Shown in pieces: positions 25,822 through 33,069 of a stretch of DNA of 34,245 bases (position 1 is the first letter of the stretch; the number at the start of each line of letters is the position of its first letter). A program made the translations under genes and the position numbers. The notes under the pieces are model-generated. The model saw only the letters and a list, made by a program, of their open reading frames with translations. It was not told the DNA's origin and searched no databases. Source of the stretch: DATCLS01 sp036563805 (GTDB lineage: Bacteria > Actinomycetota > Acidimicrobiia > Acidimicrobiales > VFJN01); NCBI GenBank assembly GCA_036563805.1, contig DATCLS010000003.1, forward strand, positions 1-34,245, read 5' to 3'.

Positions 25822-26400
25822 TCAGGCCGCCGGGAGGCGGGACAGCGTCTCGTTCAGGTTGTCCCAGGCCACGGCCGCGGCCGCCTCCGCCCGCGACAGC
25901 CACCGCAGCCGGGCGGCCGCCGTCTCGGCCACCACCGCGTCGGGCGTGTCGGTGGCCAGCACGTAGCGGAAGTCGGCGTGCTCGTGCGCCGGCTCGCCCT
26001 TGCCGGCCGGCACCGGGACGATCACGACGTGGATCAGCGGGGGCCGGGCCGGGTCGGGCCAGCCGGCCAGGTCGGTGAGGCCGGTCTCCTCGGCCGCCTC
26101 GCGCCGGGCGGTCTGGAGCGGGTCGGTCTCGCCCGGGTCGGCGTGGCCGCCGACCTGGAGCCAGCTGCCCATGCGCTCGTGCCAGCGCAGCAGCACCCGG
26201 CCGGTCGGCGGGTGGACGACGACGGCCGAGCCGGTGATGTGGAGGGGCGACGAGCGGCTCCAAACGTCGCCGGTCGCGGCCGCCCGGTGGAGGCGGGCGA
26301 CGTCCTCCGCCTCGCGTGCGGTCCGGGGCTCGTAGTCGGCGAGCGCGCCGGCCAGCGCGGGATCGGTGTCGACCGGGCCGGTGTCGGGGTGCCGCTCCAT
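25822..26400 (-). CDS. Nudix hydrolase
   Basis: This is a 192-residue Nudix hydrolase. Seen: strand SAVVVHPPTGRVLLRWHERMGSWLQVGGH, then the Nudix box GHADPGETDPLQTARREAAEETGL. The box contains the REAAEE metal-binding core but has one residue more than the textbook spacing, as in many members of this branch. It then runs on to HADFRYVLATDTPDAV and LRWLSRAEA. The family cleaves nucleoside diphosphate-linked compounds. A C-terminal helix (VAWDNLNETLSRL) resembles the end of related actinobacterial proteins with an N-terminal helical extension. Substrate not predictable. No Shine-Dalgarno site; TAGGCT lies 9 bases before ATG. Confidence 0.9.
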   Translation of the reverse strand: MERHPDTGPVDTDPALAGALADYEPRTAREAEDVARLHRAAATGDVWSRSSPLHITGSAVVVHPPTGRVLLRWHERMGSWLQVGGHADPGETDPLQTARREAAEETGLTDLAGWPDPARPPLIHVVIVPVPAGKGEPAHEHADFRYVLATDTPDAVVAETAAARLRWLSRAEAAAAVAWDNLNETLSRLPAA

Positions 26401-26456
26401 GACCCGACGAGCCTACGGATCGGCCCGCCCGGCGCCGAGCGGATTGCGCCCCCGAC

Positions 26457-26924
26457 TCACGCACCCGACGCGGCCGCGGCGATCGCCGTGTTCTGCCGGG
26501 CCGCCACCCACCACCGGCCGCCCTCCTTCACGAACACGTACAGGGCGATCATCGACGGCTCGGCGTCGATCAGCTCGCCGTCGGCCGTGACGGCGCGGGC
26601 CAGCTTGTGGCCGACGGCGACGTCGGGGCGGAGGAACACGAGGTCGGCCAGCTCGTAGCGGGCGTGATCGCCGGCCAGCGGGCCGGCCAGGCCCCGCTCG
26701 GCCGCGGCTCGCATCTCGGCGCGGCCGGTGAGCGCCACGCCGGCGACGTTGACGGCCGAGCCGTTGGCGATGAACGGCCGGACCAGCAGGTCGGGGTCGT
26801 TGGTGTTGAAGCCGGCCTCGACGTCGGCGACGAGGGCGCGGATGGCGGCGACGTCGGAGGCGTGGTCGACGCTGCGGTCCTCGACGGTGGGGGCCGGTTC
26901 CGTGGCGGAGTCCGTGGACCGCAC
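26457..26924 (-). CDS. SnoaL-like/SgcJ-EcaC family protein
   Basis: This is an NTF2-fold protein of about 155 residues. Seen: DVAAIRALVADVEAGFNTNDPDLLVRPFIANGSAVNVAGVALTGRAEM in pieces, a mid-protein ARYELADLVFLRPDVAVGHKLA strand pair and the closing ALYVFVKEGGRWWVAARQNT. This is the typical SgcJ/EcaC pattern of actinobacterial NTF2-like oxidoreductase-annotated proteins. Function unknown. Only one start is available (GTG 26924), since an in-frame TGA lies 7 codons upstream. Its start codon overlaps the predicted -10 of a MerR-type promoter, a conflict discussed in the findings. It is downstream of, and co-directional with, the LysR gene 63 bp away. Confidence 0.8.
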   Translation of the reverse strand: MRSTDSATEPAPTVEDRSVDHASDVAAIRALVADVEAGFNTNDPDLLVRPFIANGSAVNVAGVALTGRAEMRAAAERGLAGPLAGDHARYELADLVFLRPDVAVGHKLARAVTADGELIDAEPSMIALYVFVKEGGRWWVAARQNTAIAAAASGA

Positions 26925-26953
26925 CGTAGGACCTAGAGTTCACTTTAGGTCAA
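26923..26953 (-). promoter_or_regulatory. MerR/SoxR-type operator-promoter at the SnoaL-like gene
   Basis: On the minus strand TTGACC and TACGGT are separated by 19 bases, the long spacer typical of MerR-family promoters. The spacer is almost filled by a near-perfect 22-bp dyad, 26930-26951, with arms GACCTAAAGT and ACTCTAGGTC around GA (9 of 10 pairs). The -10 overlaps GTG 26924, so either the true start differs or the dyad is a repressor site. No MerR gene lies in this window. Confidence 0.5.
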
Positions 26954-26987
26954 GGCCCGGAGCGCAGCCGCCGTCAGGTGCCCGCGG

Positions 26988-27860
26988 TCAGGTGCGGCTC
27001 ACCTCGGCGACGAGGGCCCGGGCCGCCGGGCTGGCCGGCCCCTCCGCCCGCCACACGTAGGCCAGCTGACCCCGGGTCTCGGGCGCCAGATCGACGACGT
27101 GGAGCCCGGGCGTGCCCCGGCTCGACTCGGGCAGCACGGCCGCCCCCAGCCCCTCCGCCGCCAGCTCGGCCACCACGCCCGGGCTGCTGGCCTCGAGCGC
27201 CACGCGGGGCTGGACGCCGGAGGTGGCGCACGCCCGGTCGAGCGTGGCCCGCAGGCCGGAGCCGACGGGCAGGCAGATCAGCGCCTCGCCGTCGAGCTCG
27301 CCCACCGCCACCTCCCGGCGCCCCGCCCACGGGTGGCCGTCGGCCACCGCCACGACCAGCGCCTCGTCGGCCACGACCGCCACCTCGAGCCCGGGCGGCG
27401 CCGCGTCGCGGCCGGCCAGGCCGACCAGCGCAAAGTCGAGCCGGCCCTCGAGGACGGCGGCCACCAGGCGGTCGGAGGCCGCCTCGGACAGCTGGACCTC
27501 GACCCCCGGGTGCGCCCGGTGAAAGCGGGCCAGCAGGTCGAACAGGCCGCCGAACGTGCAGGCCGTGACCATGCCGACCGCCACCCGCCCCCGCACCAGC
27601 CCGGCCATCTCGTCGACCGCGGCCCGGGCGCAGGCCACGGCATCGAGCGCCGCCCGGGCGTACGGCAGGACGGCCGCTCCCACGTCGGTGAGCCGCACGG
27701 CCCGCCCCGACCGGTCGAGCAGGTCGTGGCCCAGCTCGCGCTCGAGGCGGCGGACCTGGGCGCTGACGCCGGGCTGGGCCACGTGGACGCGTTCGGCGGC
27801 CCGGGTGAAGCTCCCCTCCTCGGCCACGGCCACGAAGTACTCGAGCTGACGCAGCTCCAT
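26988..27860 (-). CDS. LysR family transcriptional regulator
   Basis: This is a 290-residue LysR-type regulator. N-terminal wHTH: MELRQLEYFVAVAEEGSFTRAAERVHVAQPGVSAQVRRLERELGHDLLDR in pieces. The effector domain begins GRVAVGMVTACTFGGLFDLLARF and includes RLVAAVLEGRLDFALVG, the hydrophobic LICLPVGSG segment and AAEGLGAAVLPES. It is divergent from the FAD-linked oxidase, the classical arrangement for regulator and target. A 16-bp dyad lies between them and overlaps the predicted leaderless -10 (TAAGAT, 6 bases before ATG), which would allow autorepression. Co-inducer unknown. Confidence 0.95.
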   Translation of the reverse strand: MELRQLEYFVAVAEEGSFTRAAERVHVAQPGVSAQVRRLERELGHDLLDRSGRAVRLTDVGAAVLPYARAALDAVACARAAVDEMAGLVRGRVAVGMVTACTFGGLFDLLARFHRAHPGVEVQLSEAASDRLVAAVLEGRLDFALVGLAGRDAAPPGLEVAVVADEALVVAVADGHPWAGRREVAVGELDGEALICLPVGSGLRATLDRACATSGVQPRVALEASSPGVVAELAAEGLGAAVLPESSRGTPGLHVVDLAPETRGQLAYVWRAEGPASPAARALVAEVSRT

Positions 27861-27866
27861 AACAGG

Positions 27867-27883
27867 ATCTTATACCTATAAGA
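27867..27883. promoter_or_regulatory. LysR-type dyad and predicted leaderless promoter of the LysR gene
   Basis: TCTTATA and TATAAGA pair around CC (27868-27883). The arm sequence and palindrome shape fit LysR boxes (T-N11-A type). On the minus strand TAAGAT (27867-27872) lies 6 bases before the LysR ATG, so the dyad covers its own -10. The oxidase gene begins 48 bp to the right (or 9 bp if its upstream ATG 27892 is used). Confidence 0.55.
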
Positions 27884-27930
27884 GCAACTAGATGTTGGAC
27901 TTATGGCCGGATCAGGCGCACCGTGGCCCC

Positions 27931-29346
27931 ATGGACACCATCACGAAGCTCAGCGACGAGGTCCGCGGCCCGGTGCTCACCCCCGGCCAACCCGGCTACG
28001 ACGACGAGCGGGCCGGGTTCCAGCGCGACCTCGACCACCGCCCCGGCGTGATCGTCGGGGCGCTCGACGCGGCCGACGTCCAGGCCGCGGTGCGGTTCGC
28101 GGCCGCCGAGGGGCGGCCGGTCGCCGTCCAGGCCACCGGCCACGGGCGGGTGGCGGGCGCCGGCGAGAACGCGGTGCTGATCTCCACCCGGCGGATGGCC
28201 GCCGTCCGGGTCGAGCCCGACGGGCCCGACGGACCCACCGCCGGGGTCGAGGCCGGCGCCACCTGGACGCCGGTCATCGAGCAGGCGGCCGCCCACGGCC
28301 TGGCGCCGCTGAGCGGCAGCTCCCCGGACGTGGGTGTCGTCGGCTACACGCTGGGCGGCGGCTTCGGCCTGCTGTCCCGCCGGTACGGCTACGCCGCCGA
28401 CCGGGTCCGCCGCATCGAGGTGGTGACCGCCGACGGCGAGCGGCGCCTGGCCACGCCGGAGTCCGAGCCCGACCTGTTCTGGGCGCTGCGGGGCGGGCGC
28501 GACAACCTCGGCGTGGTCACCGGCATCGAGGTCGAGCTGTTCCCTGTCCCCCGGCTGTACGGCGGGGGCCTGTACTTCGCGGCCGAGCACGCGGCCGCGG
28601 TGCTCGACGCCTACCGGCGGTGGACGGCCACCGTCCCCGACGCCATGGGCTCGTCGCTCGGCCTGGTGCCGATCCCCGACCTGCCCATGGTGCCCGAGCC
28701 CATCCGGGGCCGGTACGTGGCCCACCTGCGCATCGCGTACGCCGGCGACGCCGCCGAGGGCGAGCGCCTGGTGGCGCCGCTGCGGGCCGTGGCGCCCCGC
28801 CTGCTCGAGCGGCTGGAGGAGATGCCGTACACGGCCAGCGGGACGATCCACAACGACCCGCCGGTGCCCCACGCCTACCACGGCTCGGGCCTCCTGCTGC
28901 GGGCGCTGGACGACGACGGCGCCCGCGCCGTGCTCGACCTGGCCGGGCCGGAGGCGGCGGTCCCCACGGTGGTGCAGCTCCGCCACGCCGGCGGGGCCAT
29001 GCGGACGCCTCCGCCGGTCCCCAACGCCGTCGGGCACCGCGACGCCGAGCTCCTGCTCAGCGTCATCTCGATCGTCGGCGAGGACGGGGACGCCGAGGGG
29101 GCGGACGCGGCCCGCGCCGCCGCCCACGAGCTGCACGGGAAGCTGGCCGCGGCGCTCGCCCCCCTCACGGCGGGCGCCAGCCTGAACTACCTGTACGGCC
29201 GGGGCGCCACGTCCGAGCTGGTGCGGGCCGCCTACGAGCCGGCCACCCGGCGGCGGCTGGCCGAGCTCAAGCGGGCCTACGACCCGGACAACCTGTTCCG
29301 CCTCAACCCCAACGTCCCGCCTGGGGCCGCGGGGTCCGAAGCGTGA
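27931..29346 (+). CDS. FAD-binding PCMH-type oxidoreductase (BBE-like)
   Basis: This is a flavoprotein oxidase of about 471 residues. Seen: LTPGQPGYDDERAGFQRDLDHRPGVIVGAL, then VAVQATGHGR, where the His in the ATGH turn is the usual site of covalent FAD attachment. Next are LSGSSPDVGVVGYTLGGGFGLLSRRYGYAADRV and DLFWALRGGRDNLGVVTGIEVELFP. The C-terminal BBE substrate/FAD region ends KRAYDPDNLFRLNPNV. Related proteins oxidise sugars, alkaloids or secondary metabolites. ATG 27931 is the usual family start; ATG 27892 would add 13 residues. Neither has a good Shine-Dalgarno site. It is likely controlled by the divergent LysR protein. Confidence 0.9.
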   Translation: MDTITKLSDEVRGPVLTPGQPGYDDERAGFQRDLDHRPGVIVGALDAADVQAAVRFAAAEGRPVAVQATGHGRVAGAGENAVLISTRRMAAVRVEPDGPDGPTAGVEAGATWTPVIEQAAAHGLAPLSGSSPDVGVVGYTLGGGFGLLSRRYGYAADRVRRIEVVTADGERRLATPESEPDLFWALRGGRDNLGVVTGIEVELFPVPRLYGGGLYFAAEHAAAVLDAYRRWTATVPDAMGSSLGLVPIPDLPMVPEPIRGRYVAHLRIAYAGDAAEGERLVAPLRAVAPRLLERLEEMPYTASGTIHNDPPVPHAYHGSGLLLRALDDDGARAVLDLAGPEAAVPTVVQLRHAGGAMRTPPPVPNAVGHRDAELLLSVISIVGEDGDAEGADAARAAAHELHGKLAAALAPLTAGASLNYLYGRGATSELVRAAYEPATRRRLAELKRAYDPDNLFRLNPNVPPGAAGSEA

Positions 29347-29396
29347 CGGGCGGCGCCCCGCGGGCCGGCCGCCGCCCGGTCCGCCGGCCGGCCGGC

Positions 29397-29437
29397 CGGC
29401 AGGTCGCCGGGTCAGCCGGCCGGTCGGCAGGTCGCCG
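29397..29437. repeat. 13-bp direct repeat in the oxidase/cysC intergenic gap
   Basis: CGGCAGGTCGCCG occurs at 29397-29409 and 29425-29437, embedded in GGCC-rich sequence between two convergent genes. The GGCCGGCC runs could form hairpins that end transcription. No gene is seen here. Confidence 0.45.
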
Positions 29438-29442
29438 CCGGG

Positions 29443-30048
29443 TCAGGTGGCGGCGTCGAGCGCCCGCAGGACCATCCGGGCCTGCGCCTCGGCGTCGCCG
29501 TCCTCCGGCGTCAGGCGCAGGTCGGGCGCGGTCGGCGCCTCGTAGGGATCGTCGATGCCGGTGAACCCCGTGATCTCGCCGGCCCGGGCCTTGGCGTACA
29601 GGCCCTTGGGGTCGCGGGCCTCGCACACGGCGAGCGGGGTGTCGACGAACACCTCGACGAACGGCAGCCCGACGGCGTCGTGGATGGCCCGGGCCCGCTC
29701 ACGGTCGGCCCGGTAGGGGCTGATGACCGGCACGAGCGCCACGACGCCGGCGTCGGCGAACAGGCGGGCCACCTCGCCCACCCGGCGGATGTTCTCGGTC
29801 CGGTCCGCGGCCGAGAACCCCAGGTCGCCGTTCAGGCCGTGGCGCAGGTTGTCGCCGTCGAGCAGGTAAGCCGGCCGCCCGGCCGCCACCAGCTCCTTCT
29901 CGACCAGGGCGGCCACGGTCGACTTGCCCGACCCCGACAGCCCGGTGAACCACACGGTGGCGCCGGCCGACGGCCGGTCTTCCCGCGCCACCGCCCCGGC
30001 GTGCCAGACGACGTTGGCCGGCGGGGCGCCCGGGCCGGACGCGGCCAT
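29443..30048 (-). CDS. cysC: Adenylyl-sulfate (APS) kinase
   Basis: This is an APS kinase of about 201 residues that phosphorylates APS to PAPS. Seen: Walker A GLSGSGKST, DGDNLRHGLNGDLGF (APS site), NIRRVGEVARLFADAG, ISPYRADRERAR, FVEVFVDTPLAVCEARDPKGLYAKARAGEI in pieces, and FTGIDDPYEAP. All family blocks are present. The ATG start overlaps the cysN TGA stop (ATGA), so coupling is expected; some relatives have both fused as CysNC. With cysD and cysN it completes sulfate activation. No PAPS reductase is in the window, so PAPS could feed sulfation or reduction elsewhere. Confidence 0.97.
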   Translation of the reverse strand: MAASGPGAPPANVVWHAGAVAREDRPSAGATVWFTGLSGSGKSTVAALVEKELVAAGRPAYLLDGDNLRHGLNGDLGFSAADRTENIRRVGEVARLFADAGVVALVPVISPYRADRERARAIHDAVGLPFVEVFVDTPLAVCEARDPKGLYAKARAGEITGFTGIDDPYEAPTAPDLRLTPEDGDAEAQARMVLRALDAAT

Positions 30049-31310
30049 CAGGCCACCTCGGTGGGCCCGAGGATCATCCCGGCGCCCACCGTGTTGTTGG
30101 TCGTCTCGTCGACCAGGATGAAGCTGCCGGTCGCCCGGTTGCGCCGGTACTCGTCGAAGAACAGCGGCACGGTCGTCCGCAGCCGCACCCGGCCGATCTC
30201 GTTGAGCGCCAGCGCCGGCGCCGCCTCGTCCCGGTGCAGGGTGTTGACGTCGAGCCGGTACTGCAGGTCCTTGACCAGCGTCCGCCCCCACCGGGTGGTG
30301 TGCTTGATCGCCAGCTTGGCCCCGGGCCGCAGCTCGCTCTCGGCGGTCAGCCAGCACACCATGGCGTCGATGTCCTGGCCGACGTGGGGCCGGTTGTGGA
30401 CGCGGCAGATCATGTCGCCCCGCGACACGTCCACGTCGTCGGTGAGGCGGACGGTCACGGCCATCGGCGCGAACGCCTCGTCGACCGGGCCGTCGGCGGT
30501 ATCGACCGCGGCGATCGTCGACGTGAAGCCGGACGGCAGGACCACCACCTCGTCGCCCGGCTTGAACACGCCCCCGGCCACCGTGCCGGCGTAGCCCCGG
30601 TAGTCGTGGTGCTCGTCGCTCATCGGCCGGATCACGTACTGGACCGGCAGCCGGGCGTCGATGAGGTTGCGGTCGCTGGCGATGTGCACCTCCTCGAGGT
30701 GGTGCAGCAGCGCCGTGCCCTCGTACCACGGCATGTTCGTCGACCGTTCGACCACGTTGTCGCCGTGGAGCGCTGAGATCGGGATGAACGCCAGGTCGCG
30801 CACGTCGAGCTTCATGGCGAAGGCCCGGAACTCGGCCTTGATCTCCTCGAACCGGTCGCGTGACCAGTCGACGAGGTCCATCTTGTTGACGCACAGGACC
30901 AGGTGCGGGATGCCGAGCAGCGAGGCGAGGAAGGCGTGGCGCCGCGACTGCTCGATCACGCCCTTGCGGGCGTCGATGAGCACGAGGGCCAGATCCGCGG
31001 TCGACGCCCCCGTCACCATGTTCCGGGTGTACTGGATGTGCCCGGGGGTGTCGGCGATGATGAACTTCCGCTTGGGGGTGGCGAAGTAGCGGTAGGCGAC
31101 GTCGATCGTGATGCCCTGCTCGCGCTCGGCCCGCAGTCCGTCGGTCAGCAGGGCCAGGTTGGTGTACTCGTCGCCCCGCTCGAGGCTCGTGCGCTCGACC
31201 GCCTCGAGCTGGTCCTCGAAGATCGCCTTCGAGTCGTAGAGCAGCCGGCCGATCAGCGTCGACTTGCCGTCGTCGACCGACCCGGCCGTGGCGAACCGCA
31301 GCAGCTCCAT
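30048..31310 (-). CDS. cysN: Sulfate adenylyltransferase subunit 1 (GTPase)
   Basis: This 420-residue GTPase subunit drives ATP sulfurylase. Seen: G1 GSVDDGKST, G3 DTPGHIQYTRNM, G4 NKMDLVDW, with the preceding REQGITIDVAYRYF switch. Beta-barrel domains follow: PVQYVIRPMSDEHHDYRGYAGTVAGGVFKPGD in pieces and KLAIKHTTRWGRTLVKDLQ. It ends NTVGAGMILGPTEVA, a typical stand-alone CysN end without fused kinase. It begins 13 bp after cysD, consistent with a single mRNA. Confidence 0.97.
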   Translation of the reverse strand: MELLRFATAGSVDDGKSTLIGRLLYDSKAIFEDQLEAVERTSLERGDEYTNLALLTDGLRAEREQGITIDVAYRYFATPKRKFIIADTPGHIQYTRNMVTGASTADLALVLIDARKGVIEQSRRHAFLASLLGIPHLVLCVNKMDLVDWSRDRFEEIKAEFRAFAMKLDVRDLAFIPISALHGDNVVERSTNMPWYEGTALLHHLEEVHIASDRNLIDARLPVQYVIRPMSDEHHDYRGYAGTVAGGVFKPGDEVVVLPSGFTSTIAAVDTADGPVDEAFAPMAVTVRLTDDVDVSRGDMICRVHNRPHVGQDIDAMVCWLTAESELRPGAKLAIKHTTRWGRTLVKDLQYRLDVNTLHRDEAAPALALNEIGRVRLRTTVPLFFDEYRRNRATGSFILVDETTNNTVGAGMILGPTEVA

Positions 31311-31323
31311 CAGTGCGCCCCCA

Positions 31324-32235
31324 CTAGAAGTAGCCCTCGCGCTTGCGATCTTCCATGCCGGCCTCGCTGATGCGGTCGTCGGCGCGGGTGGCCCCCCGCT
31401 CGGTCAGGCGGGTCACGGCGGTCTCGGCGATGATCGAGGCGACGTCGGCGGCCGACGACTCAACGGCGCCGGTGCAGGTGGCGTCGCCGACGGTCCGGAA
31501 CCGGACCATGCGCTCCTCGACCTCCTCGCCCTCGATCAGCGGCGTCCAGGGGTTCTCGGCCAGCCACATGCCGTCGCGCTGGAACACCCGGCGGCGGTGG
31601 GCGAAGTAGATGGACGGCAGCTCGACGCCCTCGGCCGCGATGTACTGCCAGATGTCGAGCTCGGTCCAGTTCGACAGCGGGAACACCCGGATGTGCTCGC
31701 CCGGCCGGTGCCGGCCGTTGTAGAGGTTCCACAGCTCGGGGCGCTGGTTCTTCGGGTCCCACTGCCCGAAGTCGTCGCGGAAGCTGAACACCCGCTCCTT
31801 GGCCCGGGCCTTCTCTTCGTCGCGGCGGGCCCCGCCGAACACGGCGTCGAACCGGTTGGTCTCGATGGCCTCGAGCAGCACGGCCGTCTGGAGCCGGTTG
31901 CGGCTGGCCCGGGGCCCGGTGTCCTCGACGACCTTGCCGGCGTCGATGGCCTCCTGGACGCTGGCCACCACCAGGCGGACGCCCAGCTCGGCCACCCGGC
32001 GGTCGCGGAAGTCGATGACCTCGGGGAAGTTGTGCCCCGTGTCAACGTGCATGACCGGGAACGGGAGGCGGGCGGGGGCGAACGCCTTGACGGCCAGGTG
32101 CAGCATGACCGCCGAGTCCTTCCCGCCCGAGAACAGCAGCACCGGGCGCTCGAACTCGGCCGCCACCTCGCGGATGATGTGGATCGCCTCGGCCTCCAGC
32201 GTCTGGAGGTGCGTCAGCTCGTACGTCGCGGGCAT
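31324..32235 (-). CDS. cysD: Sulfate adenylyltransferase subunit 2
   Basis: This is the 303-residue catalytic subunit of ATP sulfurylase (PP-loop superfamily). Seen: the PP-loop LLFSGGKDSAVMLHLA near residue 34, PVMHVDTGHNFPEVIDFRD, FDAVFGGARRDEEKARAKER, LWNLYNGRHRPGEHIRVFPLSNWTELDIW in pieces, and the C-terminal RTVGDATCTGAVES ... DDRISEAGMEDRKREGYF. Full length and canonical. It makes APS from sulfate and ATP with CysN. It is first in the cysD-cysN-cysC operon, with a visible promoter and an overlapping dyad upstream. Confidence 0.97.
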   Translation of the reverse strand: MPATYELTHLQTLEAEAIHIIREVAAEFERPVLLFSGGKDSAVMLHLAVKAFAPARLPFPVMHVDTGHNFPEVIDFRDRRVAELGVRLVVASVQEAIDAGKVVEDTGPRASRNRLQTAVLLEAIETNRFDAVFGGARRDEEKARAKERVFSFRDDFGQWDPKNQRPELWNLYNGRHRPGEHIRVFPLSNWTELDIWQYIAAEGVELPSIYFAHRRRVFQRDGMWLAENPWTPLIEGEEVEERMVRFRTVGDATCTGAVESSAADVASIIAETAVTRLTERGATRADDRISEAGMEDRKREGYF

Positions 32236-32244
32236 GGACCGCCC

Positions 32245-32273
32245 AGGCTAAATCCGACCCGTTGGGTAATCAA
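32245..32273 (-). promoter_or_regulatory. cysD promoter
   Basis: Minus strand: -35 TTGATT (32273-32268), 17-bp spacer, -10 TAGCCT (32250-32245), then 9 bases to the cysD ATG. This is the best housekeeping promoter in the window. The leader would be only one to three bases. Confidence 0.6.
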
Positions 32274-32281
32274 TTCCAACG
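32260..32281. promoter_or_regulatory. Candidate operator between cysD and cysQ
   Basis: Arms CGTTGG and CCAACG (perfect, 6 bp) flank an AT-rich 10-bp core. The dyad covers the cysD -35 and is 31 bp before cysQ, so a repressor here could control both sulfur operons. The regulator is not in the window. Confidence 0.5.
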
Positions 32282-32312
32282 TTGCCCGGCGCCATGCGAT
32301 AAGCAGGTGCGC

Positions 32313-33068
32313 ATGCTCGTCACGCACGACGACCACGCCCTCGCCTCCCGGGTGGCCGCCGAGGCGGGCGAGCTCCTCATCGACCTCCGCCGGCGCCTGA
32401 CGTCCGAGGGCGTCTCGGCCCGGACGCTGAAGGACGCCGGCGACGCCGAGGCCCACGAGCTGATCGTGCGGCTGCTCACCGAGGCCCGGCCCGGCGACGC
32501 CGTGCTGTCCGAGGAGGGGGCGGCCGACCCGGCCCGGCTCGACCACCAGCGGGTGTGGATCGTCGACCCCCTCGACGGCACGCGGGAGTTCGGCGAGGTG
32601 CCCCGGACCGACTGGGCCGTCCACGTCGCCCTGGTCGTCGACGGCTCGCCGGTGGCCGGGGCGGTGGCGCTGCCCGCCCGCCAGCTGACGCTCGGCACCG
32701 AGCCGGCGCCCGACCCGCCGCCCGCGCCGCGCGGGGCACCCCGGGTCGTGGTCAGCCGGTCGCGGCCGCCCTACGAGGCGGTCCGCATCGCCGACGCGAT
32801 CGGCGGCGAGCTGGTCCCGCTCGGCTCCGCCGGCGCCAAGGCCATGGCGGTCGTCCTCGGCGACGCCGACGTGTACGCCCACAGCGGCGGGCAGTACGAG
32901 TGGGACTCGGCCGCCCCGGTGGCCGTCGCCCGGGCCGCCGGGCTGCACGCCTCGCGGCTCGACGGGTCGCCGCTCGTCTACAACCAGCCCAACCCCTACC
33001 TGCCCGACCTGCTCATCTGCCGGCCGGAGCTGGCGGACGACGTGATCGCGGCCGTGGGCTACGACTAG
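32313..33068 (+). CDS. cysQ: 3'(2'),5'-bisphosphate nucleotidase, CysQ-like
   Basis: This is an inositol-monophosphatase-fold enzyme of about 251 residues. Metal and substrate motifs: LSEEG, VDPLDGTREF (DPxDGT), and EWDSAAPVAVARAAG (WDxxA), in the correct order. CysQ removes 3'-phosphate from PAP/PAPS, recycling the product of PAPS use, which fits its place divergent from cysDNC. ATG 32313 is preferred; an in-frame GTG at 32307 and a longer ATG frame (32262) exist, but the latter lies in the promoter region. Its TAG stop (33066-33068) is inside the target duplication of the adjacent IS481-family element and is unchanged. Confidence 0.93.
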   Translation: MLVTHDDHALASRVAAEAGELLIDLRRRLTSEGVSARTLKDAGDAEAHELIVRLLTEARPGDAVLSEEGAADPARLDHQRVWIVDPLDGTREFGEVPRTDWAVHVALVVDGSPVAGAVALPARQLTLGTEPAPDPPPAPRGAPRVVVSRSRPPYEAVRIADAIGGELVPLGSAGAKAMAVVLGDADVYAHSGGQYEWDSAAPVAVARAAGLHASRLDGSPLVYNQPNPYLPDLLICRPELADDVIAAVGYD

Positions 33069-33069
33069 G
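33064..33069. repeat. Target site duplication ACTAGG (left copy)
   Basis: ACTAGG abuts the left end of the element; an identical copy follows the right end at 34104-34109. It fits the NCTAGN 6-bp duplication known for IS481 of Bordetella. Confidence 0.85.
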
